A DNA stretch of 64,000 bases, taken from Elusimicrobiota bacterium (GTDB lineage Bacteria > Elusimicrobiota > Elusimicrobia > UBA1565). Location of the stretch: assembly GCA_016196755.1 (NCBI GenBank), contig JACPXC010000007.1:186001-250000 (forward strand). The letters run 5' to 3'. Below the pieces are notes generated by a model. That model made no database searches. It saw only the letters and a list, made by a program, of their open reading frames with translations, and was not told the origin of the DNA. Below, one piece after another: positions 1 to 8,404 of this stretch. The position numbers and the translations under genes are program-made. Numbering within the stretch: the stretch's first letter is position 1; each line of letters opens with the position of its first letter.

Positions 1-436
1 GGAGGTTCACGATCCCGGCCCACACGGCCGCGAAGCTGCCCGGGGCGCGGGTCAGGGCGTCGTGGACCTCGGGGGTCGAGCCGTGGATCGAGAGCGCGAA
101 CTCGTCGGCCCCGGCCGCGGCGATGAGGCGGCAGTAGGCGGGGTCGGAGAAGCGCCGGCCGTTGGACTGGACCTGCACGCGCCGGTAGCCTAAGAACCGA
201 GCCAGGCGGATGAGCTCGGGCAGATAGGGGTACAGCGTCGGCTCGCCCCCGGTCAGCACGACGGAATCGGCGCGCCGCCGTCCCGCGCGCAGCGCTCGGC
301 CCAACTCGACCGGGGTCACGGGAGCGGGGAAGCGCCGCCGCAGGTCTCCCTGCACGCAGAACCGGCACTGGCGCTCGCAAGCGTAGCCCAGCTTGAGGTC
401 GACCTTCGTCGGCGGGCGGCTAGGTGCCGCTGCCAT
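1..436 (-). CDS. Radical SAM protein, partial (C-terminus beyond left edge); occupies the HxsC position of an HXS locus
   Basis: Minus-strand reading MAAAPSRPPTKVDLKLGYACERQCRFCVQGDLRRRF...VVLTGGEPTLYPYLPELIRLARFLGYRRVQVQSNGRRF. Has the CxxxCxxC cluster motif and GGEP motif. Start overlaps the end of the upstream HGS-repeat ORF. Confidence 0.85.
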   Translation of the reverse strand, partial: MAAAPSRPPTKVDLKLGYACERQCRFCVQGDLRRRFPAPVTPVELGRALRAGRRRADSVVLTGGEPTLYPYLPELIRLARFLGYRRVQVQSNGRRFSDPAYCRLIAAAGADEFALSIHGSTPEVHDALTRAPGSFAAVWAGIVNL

Positions 437-743
437 GCGAGCCGTGGGAGCCGTGCGAGCCGTGGGAGCCGTGCGAGCCGTGCGAGCCGTGCGAGCCGTG
501 GCTCGTGTGCCAACCCTTGCCTCCTGAGTTGTGGAAATAGTTGTTGTGCTGGGCCGGCGCCGGCTCCGCGATGGCCAGCGCGGCGCCCAGCAAGCCCAAT
601 CCCGCCGCCGTCTTCACCACGTCGATCGGCACCATGCTGCCCTGCTCGCTGGAAAGGAACACAGCCGCGTCGCGCGCGGCGCGGCGCGCCACCTCGACGA
701 AGGCTCCGCGTATCCCGGGACGGCGCGGCGGCTTGCGGGCCAT
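420..743 (-). CDS. hxsA: HxsA-like His-Xaa-Ser repeat peptide (C-terminal HTS-(HGS)8-GT)
   Basis: MARKPPRRPGIRGAFVEVARRAARD...AQHNNYFHNSGGKGWHTSHGSHGSHGSHGSHGSHGSHGSHGSGT. Lies between radical SAM genes. ORF track gives a longer start at 803; the Met at 743 fits the end of the upstream gene (751). Confidence 0.8.
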   Translation of the reverse strand: MARKPPRRPGIRGAFVEVARRAARDAAVFLSSEQGSMVPIDVVKTAAGLGLLGAALAIAEPAPAQHNNYFHNSGGKGWHTSHGSHGSHGSHGSHGSHGSHGSHGSGT

Positions 744-750
744 GGACTCT

Positions 751-2862
751 CTAGGATAGGCGCGCTGGAGCGCCCGCGCCACCGCCGCGGTCACCCTCGT
801 CACTGACGGCCGTCAGGACGAACCAGGCTCCCAGGGCGCGCGGCGCGCGCGGCATACGCCAGCCGGCGGCGCGCAGCTCGGCAGCGAGCCGCGCCGGCTC
901 GAACCGCACGGCGCCGCCCGAGTCGAAGAGCGTGAGCCGCGACCCGTGCCGCGCGCCGCGCCGCAGGTCGGCGAAGAGCTCCCGCCGCTGGCCCTCCGCG
1001 AGGCTCCGGCAGACCTGCGATAAGACGACCCCGCCGTGGCCGCGGGCCCGGAACTCCGCCGCGTCGAGGTCTTGGGCGCCGAAGTGGCGGGCGCCGCGGC
1101 AGGGCTCGTCGGGCTCGGGCCCCGGCGGAAGCCAGTGCCAGCGCCGCGCCTCGGGCCAGAACGGCGCCTCGGCGGCCGCGGCGCGCTCGCTGCCGATCCA
1201 GAGGCCGTCGGCGGCGCCGGCGCCGGCCAGCGTGCCGACGAGGCGGTGGAAGCCCGCGCTGGCCGTCAGTTCCCGCCAGAGCACGTCGCGGCGCTCCGCC
1301 TCCAGGTCGGCCGCGAAGGACGGCCAGAGCTCCGAAGCCGCGGCCTCCTCGAGGCGGCGGCGTACGTAGTCCGCGAGCAGGCGCAAAAGCGCCGCGTCGC
1401 GCGCGCCGGCCGGCATGCCGCCCCACGGCTCTTCCTCGAAGGTCAGAAACCCCAGCAGGTCCCGCCTCGCGCGCTCATGGATGGGCCCGAGCTCGAAGGG
1501 CGTCCCCGCCAGAAAGCGCGCGAACCCGGTGAAGGCGCCCAGGCGCGCGCCCGGCCCGCGCCCGGCAAGGGCCGCGCCCAGCCGCCGCAGGACCCGGTAG
1601 CAGGGGCCGTGGCGCTGGAACGTGAAGAGCTGGAACGCCAGTTGGTCGGCCTCGGCCAGCGCCGCGGCCGTGAAGCCGGGGGTCTCCAGCACGCGGTACG
1701 GCGGCTCCGGCGAGACGCTCAGGCCGAACGCGGACGGGTCGCGGCCCATCTCCGAGCCCGGCAGGGCCAGGGCCGGGAACAGCATCAACGTGTCGGGCTC
1801 GAGCGAGAGCGCGTACTCGAGCGAGCCGGCGAAGCCTTCCGGGTCGTCGCCCGGGAGGCCGTAGATGAGCTGGAGGTTGAGCCGCGCCCGCGGCGCCAGA
1901 CGCCGGAACGCCGCGGCCCGCTCGCTGATGCTCTCTCCGTCGAAGAAGCGCGAGACGGCGGCCAGGGCCTTGGGGTTCGACGACTGCAGGCCGACGCAGA
2001 CCGTGAACTGCGGCGCGTCGAGGGCGCGCAAGGCGTCGTCGTCGAGGCGCGGGAGGTAGGTATGCACCTCGAAGGCGCACGGGGAGTCCCCGGCCGCGCG
2101 CCGCCAGGCGCGCGCCAGGCGCGCCCCGCGCCGCGGCTCGAGGAAGAGGTCGGAGTCGGCGACGAATACCCGCGCGCCCGGCAGGCGCTCGAGGAGCAGG
2201 CGCATGTCGCGCTCGGCGCGCGCCTCGCTGAAGCGCCGAACGCGCTGCTTGTTCTGCCAGTCGCAGTACTTGCAGTCGAACGGGCAGCCTCGCGAGGCCT
2301 CGAAGCATACGTGGGGCCGCCCGGGCAGGGGCAAGAGTCCCGTCTCATAGGGGGACGGCAGAGCGTCGAGGTCGACGCGCGCCGGCCGGGCCGGCCCCAG
2401 GCGGCAGCCGCCGGCCTCCCGCCAGGCCAGGCCGGCGAGGCCCTCGGGGTCGCGTCCGTCGGCCAGCGCCTCGAGCAGCTCCGCGAAGGTCTCCTCGGCC
2501 TCCCCGACCGCCAGCCAATCGACCTCCGGCGCCCCGGCCAGCCACTCCAGCGGGCGGGCCGACGGCTCGGGCCCCCCGAAGACGACGCGCCCATCCGGGC
2601 GAGCCGCCTTGTACGCGGCGCTCAGGCGGCGCGCGAACGCGACGTTCCACAGGTAGCAGGAGACCCCCAGGAGCCCGGCCGAAGCGGCCAGCGTCCTCCC
2701 GGCGTCCTCCGGGTCGTCGCGCGTCGTCAGGGCGTGGAGCTCGATGCGGGCGCGATCGCGCAAGCCGGGCCGCGCGTCGGCCGCCGCCTTGAGCATCCCC
2801 GGCGCCAGGGTGGCCTCGTACTGACAGTGGCGGATGCCGACCAGGGCGACGCTCAGGGTCAA
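751..2862 (-). CDS. B12-binding-domain-type radical SAM protein
   Basis: N-terminal LSVALVGIRHCQYEATLAPGML...LLGVSCYLWNVAFARRL...VVFGGPEPSARP (cobalamin-binding-like fold), then ASRGCPFDCKYCDWQNKQRVRRF (CxxxCxxC). TTG start inferred just after the stop of the upstream gene. Confidence 0.8.
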   Translation of the reverse strand: MTLSVALVGIRHCQYEATLAPGMLKAAADARPGLRDRARIELHALTTRDDPEDAGRTLAASAGLLGVSCYLWNVAFARRLSAAYKAARPDGRVVFGGPEPSARPLEWLAGAPEVDWLAVGEAEETFAELLEALADGRDPEGLAGLAWREAGGCRLGPARPARVDLDALPSPYETGLLPLPGRPHVCFEASRGCPFDCKYCDWQNKQRVRRFSEARAERDMRLLLERLPGARVFVADSDLFLEPRRGARLARAWRRAAGDSPCAFEVHTYLPRLDDDALRALDAPQFTVCVGLQSSNPKALAAVSRFFDGESISERAAAFRRLAPRARLNLQLIYGLPGDDPEGFAGSLEYALSLEPDTLMLFPALALPGSEMGRDPSAFGLSVSPEPPYRVLETPGFTAAALAEADQLAFQLFTFQRHGPCYRVLRRLGAALAGRGPGARLGAFTGFARFLAGTPFELGPIHERARRDLLGFLTFEEEPWGGMPAGARDAALLRLLADYVRRRLEEAAASELWPSFAADLEAERRDVLWRELTASAGFHRLVGTLAGAGAADGLWIGSERAAAAEAPFWPEARRWHWLPPGPEPDEPCRGARHFGAQDLDAAEFRARGHGGVVLSQVCRSLAEGQRRELFADLRRGARHGSRLTLFDSGGAVRFEPARLAAELRAAGWRMPRAPRALGAWFVLTAVSDEGDRGGGAGAPARLS

Positions 2863-2864
2863 GG

Positions 2865-3740
2865 CTAGTCGCCGCCCTGTCCGGGGGCAAAGCGGCCGGC
2901 GCAGACCATGGCCTGCCAGTCGGCGCGGACCGCCTCGCAGGCGGAGGCGGGTTCCTTCGAGGCCAGCGCCCGGCACAGGCCGCCGTAGCGGTCGGAGCCG
3001 GGGCAGAGCTTGGGGTCGCGCGCCCGCATGGCCGCGGACAGGCGGCCGTAGGTCTCGCAGGCCTTGCGGCCCAGCGGGAGTCCCTTCTGGACGCAGGCGG
3101 CCTCGCCCGGAATCCCGACCGCGCGGCAGAGCGCCGCCGCCGCTTGGCGCTGGCGGGCCTCCTTGGCGGCGTCGCCGGCCTCCCGCTCGAGCCGCTCGCA
3201 GGGCGCCGGCGCTCCGTCGAGCAGGAGCGCCACCGCGCGCCGGCAGACCGCCGGCGCGTCGACGCCCTTGAGGGCGGCCGGGCGGCCGAGCTCGTGCCAG
3301 CGCGCGCAGGCCGCCTCGGCGCGCCCGGCGTCGCGCGCGCGCAGCGCGTCGTAGAGGGTCAGCAGCTGGTGCTCGAGGCGGCAGTCCGCGGCCAGGAGGC
3401 TCGCCGCGGGAAAGCGCGGGACCCCGGCCAGGGCGTCGCACTCCCGCTCGGAGCCGGCGGCGAACGCCCGGCATTGGACGGCGGCGGCGAGCAGGTCCAC
3501 CGAGCGCTGCGCCTCGCTCTCCGGGGTCCCCCAGCCGTCGGCTCCGGCGGCGAGCAGACGCTCGAAGGCCGCCGGGGCCAGGCAGTCCGAGCGCCGCTCG
3601 AGCCGCAGGCCCTTGCTCGGGCCGGGCTGAGACGGCGCGGCCGCGGCGCCGGAACCCAAGAGCAGAACGGCGAGCAGGGCGGCCACGGCTACCCGCGCTC
3701 CGCGCAGGCCGGGCCGCAGGGCGCGGCGGAGTCGGCCCAA
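2865..3740 (-). CDS. Secreted Cys-rich protein of unknown function, HXS-locus associated
   Basis: Signal peptide-like N-terminus VAVAALLAVLLLGSGAAAAPSQ, followed by about 10 regularly spaced Cys. Tightly packed between hxsB-like and B12-rSAM genes. Confidence 0.65.
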   Translation of the reverse strand: MGRLRRALRPGLRGARVAVAALLAVLLLGSGAAAAPSQPGPSKGLRLERRSDCLAPAAFERLLAAGADGWGTPESEAQRSVDLLAAAVQCRAFAAGSERECDALAGVPRFPAASLLAADCRLEHQLLTLYDALRARDAGRAEAACARWHELGRPAALKGVDAPAVCRRAVALLLDGAPAPCERLEREAGDAAKEARQRQAAAALCRAVGIPGEAACVQKGLPLGRKACETYGRLSAAMRARDPKLCPGSDRYGGLCRALASKEPASACEAVRADWQAMVCAGRFAPGQGGD

Positions 3741-5149
3741 CGCTCGAGCACCGGCCGGTCCCGCTCGTCCTGCAGGCGCTTAAACAGCAGGTCGAAGAGT
3801 CCTTTGAGGACGATGCAGCGTCCGTTGGTCCCCATGCGCCCCCAGATGGTGTCCTGCGCGGCATAGTTGTAGACCGGGCAGACGCCGCAGAAAGGCCGAT
3901 AGGCGCAGCCCGCGCAGACCGGCTGCTCCTCCAGGTTGGAGGCCACGGCGCAGGCCCGGACGGTGGGATGGCGCACCGCGTCCTCATAGGAGCCGCCGCG
4001 GACGTCGCCGATGCGAAACAGCGGGTCGCCTTCCTCGGCCAGCAGGCGGCCCTCGTCGCAGGTGTAGACGCCGCCGTCGTGGTCGTAGGCGAGCTGCCCG
4101 AAGGCCGCCCCGCAGGGCGAGCGCAGGTCGGTGAAGCCGGGGTCCGCGTTGCGCAGGACCTTGGTCAGGAGCATGGCGGCCATGCGCTCGCGCATCGGGC
4201 GGCCGGCGCGCTCGAGCTCGAGGCAGCGCGCCAAGAGCCGCGCGTAGAAGGCCAGATAGGCCTCCGGCTCGTAGCCCACCGCCGCCCAGGCCTTGCGCGC
4301 CGCCCCCAGCGGCGTGAGCGGCCGGGCGAAGATGCTGTCTAATCCCAATCGGGCGTATTCGTCGACCACCGCCTCGGGCTCGGCCAGCGAGGCCCGCGTA
4401 GCGGTCAGGATCGCGTTGGGGCGCGGGTAGCGCCGATCCGCGGCGTCCGGGTAGTCGCGCGCGATGCGCCCCAGCCAGCGCTCCACGAGCGCGTGGGAGC
4501 TGCCGCCCGAGAACGGACGGTTGCGGTCATGGAGCGCGGCCGGGCCGTCGAGCGAGGTGCACAGGCCGACCCCGTTTTCCATGAGGAACTCAAGCTTCGC
4601 GTCGTCGAGCAGCGTCATGTTCGTGACCACGGCCAGGCGCAGGGCGCGGCCGGCCGCCGCCGCCAGCTCCCGTCCGCGCCGCACGGCGAAGACCAGCGCC
4701 TCCCAGTTGAGCAGCGGCTCGCCGCCTTGGAACTCGAGGGTCAGCTCCTCCGCCGGGCCGCGAAAAGCGAACTCCACGACCTTGCCCGCGGTCTCCAAGC
4801 TCATGTCCCGCCCCGCGCCGCGGCGCGCGCCCGAGCCGGCCTGGCAGTAGCCGCAGGCCTGGTTGCAGCGCGAGGTGAGGACCATGACGTGCAGGCGCGG
4901 TCCGCTCCACAGGAAGGCGTTCTGACGCCGGTAGCGCTCGGCCAGGCCCGCGAAGTCAAGACGCTCGCGCAGGAAGCCCTTGGCCTCGAGCTCCGTCCAC
5001 CAGGCCGCGCCGCGCCGGGGCGCGCTCGACAAGAACGAGGCGTACTCGGAGCCGCGCAGGACGGCGTGGTGGCCCCAGTCGTTGGTCAGGAGCCAGCGGC
5101 GCCCTAGGCGGCGCGCGTAGCACGGACCGGCGTGCTCAGGGAGCTCCAC
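3689..5149 (-). CDS. hxsB: HxsB-like radical SAM/SPASM maturase
   Basis: MVLTSRCNQACGYCQAGSGARRG (CxxxCxxC), EFQGGEPLLNWE, C-terminal CAGCAYRPFCGVCPVYNYAAQDTIWGRMGTNGRCIVLKGLFDLLF, YDHDGGVYTCDEGRLLAEEGDPLFRIGD. GTG start at 5149 inferred from overlap with hxsD end. Confidence 0.85.
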   Translation of the reverse strand: MELPEHAGPCYARRLGRRWLLTNDWGHHAVLRGSEYASFLSSAPRRGAAWWTELEAKGFLRERLDFAGLAERYRRQNAFLWSGPRLHVMVLTSRCNQACGYCQAGSGARRGAGRDMSLETAGKVVEFAFRGPAEELTLEFQGGEPLLNWEALVFAVRRGRELAAAAGRALRLAVVTNMTLLDDAKLEFLMENGVGLCTSLDGPAALHDRNRPFSGGSSHALVERWLGRIARDYPDAADRRYPRPNAILTATRASLAEPEAVVDEYARLGLDSIFARPLTPLGAARKAWAAVGYEPEAYLAFYARLLARCLELERAGRPMRERMAAMLLTKVLRNADPGFTDLRSPCGAAFGQLAYDHDGGVYTCDEGRLLAEEGDPLFRIGDVRGGSYEDAVRHPTVRACAVASNLEEQPVCAGCAYRPFCGVCPVYNYAAQDTIWGRMGTNGRCIVLKGLFDLLFKRLQDERDRPVLERWADSAAPCGPACAERG

Positions 5150-5579
5150 GCTCCTCCGTCTTGGAGCCGTCGGCGTCGAAGCCCGCGGCCTTCGCCGCCA
5201 ACTCGCCCTCCACCTCGGCGATGAGGCGGTCGACCTCGGCGTCCTCCTCGGGCGAGAGCGCCGGCGGCAGGTCGCGGCGCTCGCGTCCGGCCGACAGGAG
5301 CGCCTGCGTGACGATGTACTCGCGCAGGGCGCGATTGGCGGCGCCCGAGCGCCGCCGAAGCTCCTGGGCCGCCGCCTCATCGAGAAAGAGCGCTTCGAGC
5401 GTCGCGGCCTTGAGCCGCCCCCCCTCGGCGTTGGCCAGCCGCGCCTGCGTGCCGCCGCGGCCGTCAGGCCGCAGCCAGACGCGCATGCGCCGGGCCAGGA
5501 CGTGCGCGGCGCCGAGCACGGCGTCCGGATGGTAGATCTCGGAGTCGAGCGCGACGCGCACGCGCAGGGGCCTGGGCAT
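5136..5579 (-). CDS. hxsD: HxsD-like protein
   Basis: MPRPLRVRVALDSEIYHPDAVLGAAHVLARRMRVWL...ANRALREYIVTQALLSAGRERRDLP. Size, N-terminal pattern and adjacency to hxsB fit HxsD. Confidence 0.7.
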   Translation of the reverse strand: MPRPLRVRVALDSEIYHPDAVLGAAHVLARRMRVWLRPDGRGGTQARLANAEGGRLKAATLEALFLDEAAAQELRRRSGAANRALREYIVTQALLSAGRERRDLPPALSPEEDAEVDRLIAEVEGELAAKAAGFDADGSKTEERGAP

Positions 5580-5619
5580 GGCGCACACTATAGATGCGTC
5601 CGGGCGCCTCGGAAAGGGA

Positions 5620-5645
5620 GCCCGTCATGGCGCGTCATGACGGGC
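5620..5645. terminator. Perfect 10-bp inverted repeat (GCCCGTCATG-N6-CATGACGGGC) between the YPSPYGVY gene and hxsD; possible terminator or operator
   Basis: Read directly; GC-rich stem, no clear T-tract. Confidence 0.45.
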
Positions 5646-5646
5646 G

Positions 5647-6411
5647 TCAGGGCGTCTCGATCTTGCAGCAGTGCATGTAGCCGCTAGTCGGGATAGCCCC
5701 CCCCGTGATGCGCCCGGGACCGGTGCCGAACCCGAGGACCGACCAGCCCTGGCCGGCGTTAGGGCAATAGGTGTTGGCGTTGCCGCCGACGACGTAGGCG
5801 TACCACACCGACCGGCACATCGAGCCCAGGTACTGGCTGTCGACGGTACCCACCAGGGTTCGCCCGCTCTGGGCGCCCACCACGAGGTCCCCGGCCTCGG
5901 AGTAGACTCCGTTGCGGTTCCAGGCGTCGCCGAGGCGCAGCCAGCCGCCCGTCTCGTTGCCCTGGACGTGGACGTTGGCCCCCGCCACCTTGACGCCGGT
6001 GGCGTAGATGCCGCTGGTGTCGGTGGTGCCGACGGCCATCATCCCGGCGGCCGGGTCGAAGACGATGTCGTTGCCGCCGCCCGCCAGATGCAGCTTGCGG
6101 ACCGGGCTGGCCGTGCCGATGCCGACGTTGCCCGAGGGGTTGATCACGACGTCCCCCGCTCCGGCCACGTGCAGCTTGGCCGTCGGCGCGCTGGTGCCGA
6201 TCCCGACATTGCCTCCGGAGTAGGCGAAGTAGGCGTCCTCGGTAGAGCGCAGCTGCTGGTAGACCCCGTAGGGGGACGGGTAGTAGGTGCTCAACGTCAG
6301 CTGCTCCGTCGACAGGATTCCCGGGGACAGGATGACGAGCAGAAGCGCCGCGGCGGCGACCGCCTCACGGCGGCCCAGGCGGATGTGGATCGTCAGCTCG
6401 CGACCGGCCAC
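5647..6411 (-). CDS. Surface/secreted protein with N-terminal membrane anchor and repeated 'GNVGIGT..P..KLHVAG' motifs (tail-fibre/adhesin-like)
   Basis: MAGRELTIHIRLGRREAVAAAALLLVILSPGILSTEQLTLSTYYPSPYGVYQQLRSTEDAYFAYSGGNVGIGTSAPTAKLHVAGAGDVVINPSGNVGIGTASPVRKLHLAGGG. Confidence 0.7.
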   Translation of the reverse strand: MAGRELTIHIRLGRREAVAAAALLLVILSPGILSTEQLTLSTYYPSPYGVYQQLRSTEDAYFAYSGGNVGIGTSAPTAKLHVAGAGDVVINPSGNVGIGTASPVRKLHLAGGGNDIVFDPAAGMMAVGTTDTSGIYATGVKVAGANVHVQGNETGGWLRLGDAWNRNGVYSEAGDLVVGAQSGRTLVGTVDSQYLGSMCRSVWYAYVVGGNANTYCPNAGQGWSVLGFGTGPGRITGGAIPTSGYMHCCKIETP

Positions 6412-6477
6412 ACCCCAGTGTAGGCCGGGGGCCGGAGCGGCCGCCAGGCGGCGCGTCAGGGACGCTCCTGACCGCGG

Positions 6478-7200
6478 TCAGGCCGCGCGGTCGTCGAGCT
6501 CGGCGCGCAGCCGGACCAGGTCGGGGATCTCGACGAAGCGCCCGCGCAGGCGGATGAGCTTGCGCTTGACGAGGCCCGCCAGGCCGCGGATGACGGTCTC
6601 CGGCGCTGCGCCGAGGTAGTCGGCCAACTCCTGGCGCGAGAACGGTAGCTCCACCCGCGCCGCGCCCTCGGCGGCGCCGGCCAGCCGCAGGAGGAACGCG
6701 CCGAGCCGCCCCCCCATGCGCTGCTGCGAGCGCTCGAGCAGGCGCCCCTCGAGCTCGGCCAGCTCGCCGGCCAGGCCGCGCAGGAGCGTGCGCAGGAGCG
6801 GAGGCGCCCCGGCTACCAGCGGGGTGAGCACCTCGGCCGGCAGGAAGCAGACCTCGACGTCGCTCATGGCCTCGGCGTCGTGGTCATGGACGCGCTCGCC
6901 GAGGAACGCGCGGTGTCCGAGCAGGTCGCCCGGCCCGGCCAGGCGCAGGATCTGCTCGCGCCCGCCGGCCCCGACCCGATAGAGCTTGACGAGGCCCGAG
7001 GACACGCAGTGCACGCCGAGGGCGCGGGCGCCGGCCTGGAACAGGATCTGCCCGCGCGGGTAGCGCCCGACCGATTTCGAGCGGTCGAGTCCGGCCAGCG
7101 CCTCCGGGCTCAGGCCGCAGAAGGGGCCGTGGCCGGCGGCCGCGCAGTCCTTGCAGGCCGGCTGAAAGCCCAGACGGGGGATCCGGATCCGCTTCTCCAT
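6478..7200 (-). CDS. Crp/Fnr-family transcriptional regulator
   Basis: FQPACKDCAAAGHGPFCGLSPEALAGLDRSKSVGRYPRGQILFQAGARALGVHCVSSGLVKLYR..., C-terminal HTH FSRQELADYLGAAPETVIRGLAGLVKRKLIRLRG. N-terminal Cys cluster (CKDC...C) is FNR-like. Confidence 0.9.
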   Translation of the reverse strand: MEKRIRIPRLGFQPACKDCAAAGHGPFCGLSPEALAGLDRSKSVGRYPRGQILFQAGARALGVHCVSSGLVKLYRVGAGGREQILRLAGPGDLLGHRAFLGERVHDHDAEAMSDVEVCFLPAEVLTPLVAGAPPLLRTLLRGLAGELAELEGRLLERSQQRMGGRLGAFLLRLAGAAEGAARVELPFSRQELADYLGAAPETVIRGLAGLVKRKLIRLRGRFVEIPDLVRLRAELDDRAA

Positions 7201-7214
7201 CTCCCTATCCTTTA

Positions 7215-7229
7215 GGCAACGCTCTTGCC
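7215..7229 (-). promoter_or_regulatory. Sigma-54-type -24/-12 element upstream of crp/fnr gene
   Basis: Minus strand GGCAAGAGCGTTGCC; GG-N10-GC spacing. Confidence 0.65.
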
Positions 7230-7240
7230 GCCGGCGCGGC

Positions 7241-8404
7241 TTAGCCGTGGCCCAGGCTCTCCTCGAGGTAGGGGTCGCGCCGCGCCACCGGGGGTGCCGC
7301 GCGGAAGACCCGGTCGAAGACCAAGACGAAGAGCGCCAACGCGCCAAACAGGACCAACGACTCGACTCCAGCCATCCCATGGGCGTGCCGCGCCACTCCC
7401 GGCATGACCGTCACGCACAGGTCGGCGGCGCGCCCCAGGAGGATGGCGGCGGCGGCGGCCGACAGGCGCGCCTCGGAACGCTTGGCCGCCGCGGGCAGGA
7501 GCAGCGCGAAGGGGACCACGAAGCTCAGCAGGAGAGAGGCCGCCAACAACCCCGTCCAGCCGCCCCGGCGCGCGACGAAGAAGGCGGTCTCCTCCGGGAT
7601 GTTGGAGTACCAGATCAGGAGGTACTGGCAGAACCACAGGTAGGCCCAGAACGCGCTCATCGCGAAGGTGAGCTTGCCCAGGTCGTGCAGGTGGGCGGGG
7701 CCGACCTCCGCCAGCACGCCGCGCCGCCGGAGTACTACGACCAGCACGCAGGCCGCCGCCAGCGCGCTCAAGAGCGCCCCGACGAACTGGTACCAGGGGA
7801 AAATCGTGCTAAACCAGTGCGGCTCGACCGACATCAGCCAGTCCACGCTGGCGAAGCTGAAGCTGACGCCGAAGAGGACCAGGAAGACCGCCGAGACGCC
7901 GCGCGCCTGCCGCGCCGCCGCGACGGGGTCGCCCGGCGACCCCTCGTCCTGGCGGCGCGAGAGCCGCCGCAAGAGGGCGTAGCCGCCATACCACAGCGCC
8001 AGGTAGGCCGCCGAGCGCAGCGCGAAGCCCGCGGCGTCCAGCCAGGGCGCCTTGGCCCGGAGCAGCGCGTCCTGGAGCATCGCCTCCTCGTGGCTCCAGT
8101 GATAGATCTGATGCGTCCCGGCGACGACGAGGGCGACCAGGCCCGCGCCCAAAGGCAGCGTGCCGGCCATCGCCTCGAGCGCGCGGCGCAGGACCGCGTG
8201 CCAACCGGCGGCGGCGGCATGCAGCATCGCCAAGAGGGCCAGCGCGCCGGCGGCCAGGCCGACGACGAAGGCCGCCGCGATCAGGAGCGCGCCCCAGGTC
8301 CGGGCCGGCGCGGCCTGCGTCCCCCGGATGAAGGCCGCGGCGCCGACGGCGGCCAGACACCACAAGGCCGCCCTTGCGCGCGCGTCCAAGAGCCCACGGT
8401 TCAT
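7241..8404 (-). CDS. actF: Alternative complex III subunit ActF (quinol:cytochrome c oxidoreductase membrane subunit)
   Basis: Multi-TM protein: GTHQIYHWSHEEAML, FGVSFSFASVDWLMSVEPHWFSTIFPWYQF, YLLIWYSNIPEE. Position last in actABCDEF. Confidence 0.9.
   Translation of the reverse strand: MNRGLLDARARAALWCLAAVGAAAFIRGTQAAPARTWGALLIAAAFVVGLAAGALALLAMLHAAAAGWHAVLRRALEAMAGTLPLGAGLVALVVAGTHQIYHWSHEEAMLQDALLRAKAPWLDAAGFALRSAAYLALWYGGYALLRRLSRRQDEGSPGDPVAAARQARGVSAVFLVLFGVSFSFASVDWLMSVEPHWFSTIFPWYQFVGALLSALAAACVLVVVLRRRGVLAEVGPAHLHDLGKLTFAMSAFWAYLWFCQYLLIWYSNIPEETAFFVARRGGWTGLLAASLLLSFVVPFALLLPAAAKRSEARLSAAAAAILLGRAADLCVTVMPGVARHAHGMAGVESLVLFGALALFVLVFDRVFRAAPPVARRDPYLEESLGHG

Noticed and set aside
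438-510. Short tandem 9-bp repeat considered as CRISPR or structural DNA repeat
   Set aside because: Units are contiguous, in frame and encode HGS; no spacers.
803-816. Palindrome CTGACGGCCGTCAG
   Set aside because: Lies inside the coding end of the B12-rSAM gene (LTAVS codons); probably incidental.
1036-2868. 610-aa plus-strand ORF
   Set aside because: Antisense to the B12-rSAM gene; low-complexity composition.
6467-6482. 16-bp perfect palindrome CCTGACCGCGGTCAGG at the 3' end of crp/fnr
   Set aside because: Seen once only, overlaps the stop codon, no T-tract; could be a terminator or chance in GC-rich DNA.
7215-7229. GGCAA-N5-TTGCC considered as a Crp/Fnr or Dnr operator
   Set aside because: Fnr-family sites have TTG outermost (TTGAT-N4-ATCAA) with even spacing; here arms are reversed, the spacer is odd, and the right half (GTTGC) is far more conserved than the left, fitting sigma-54 better. 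Not fully excluded.
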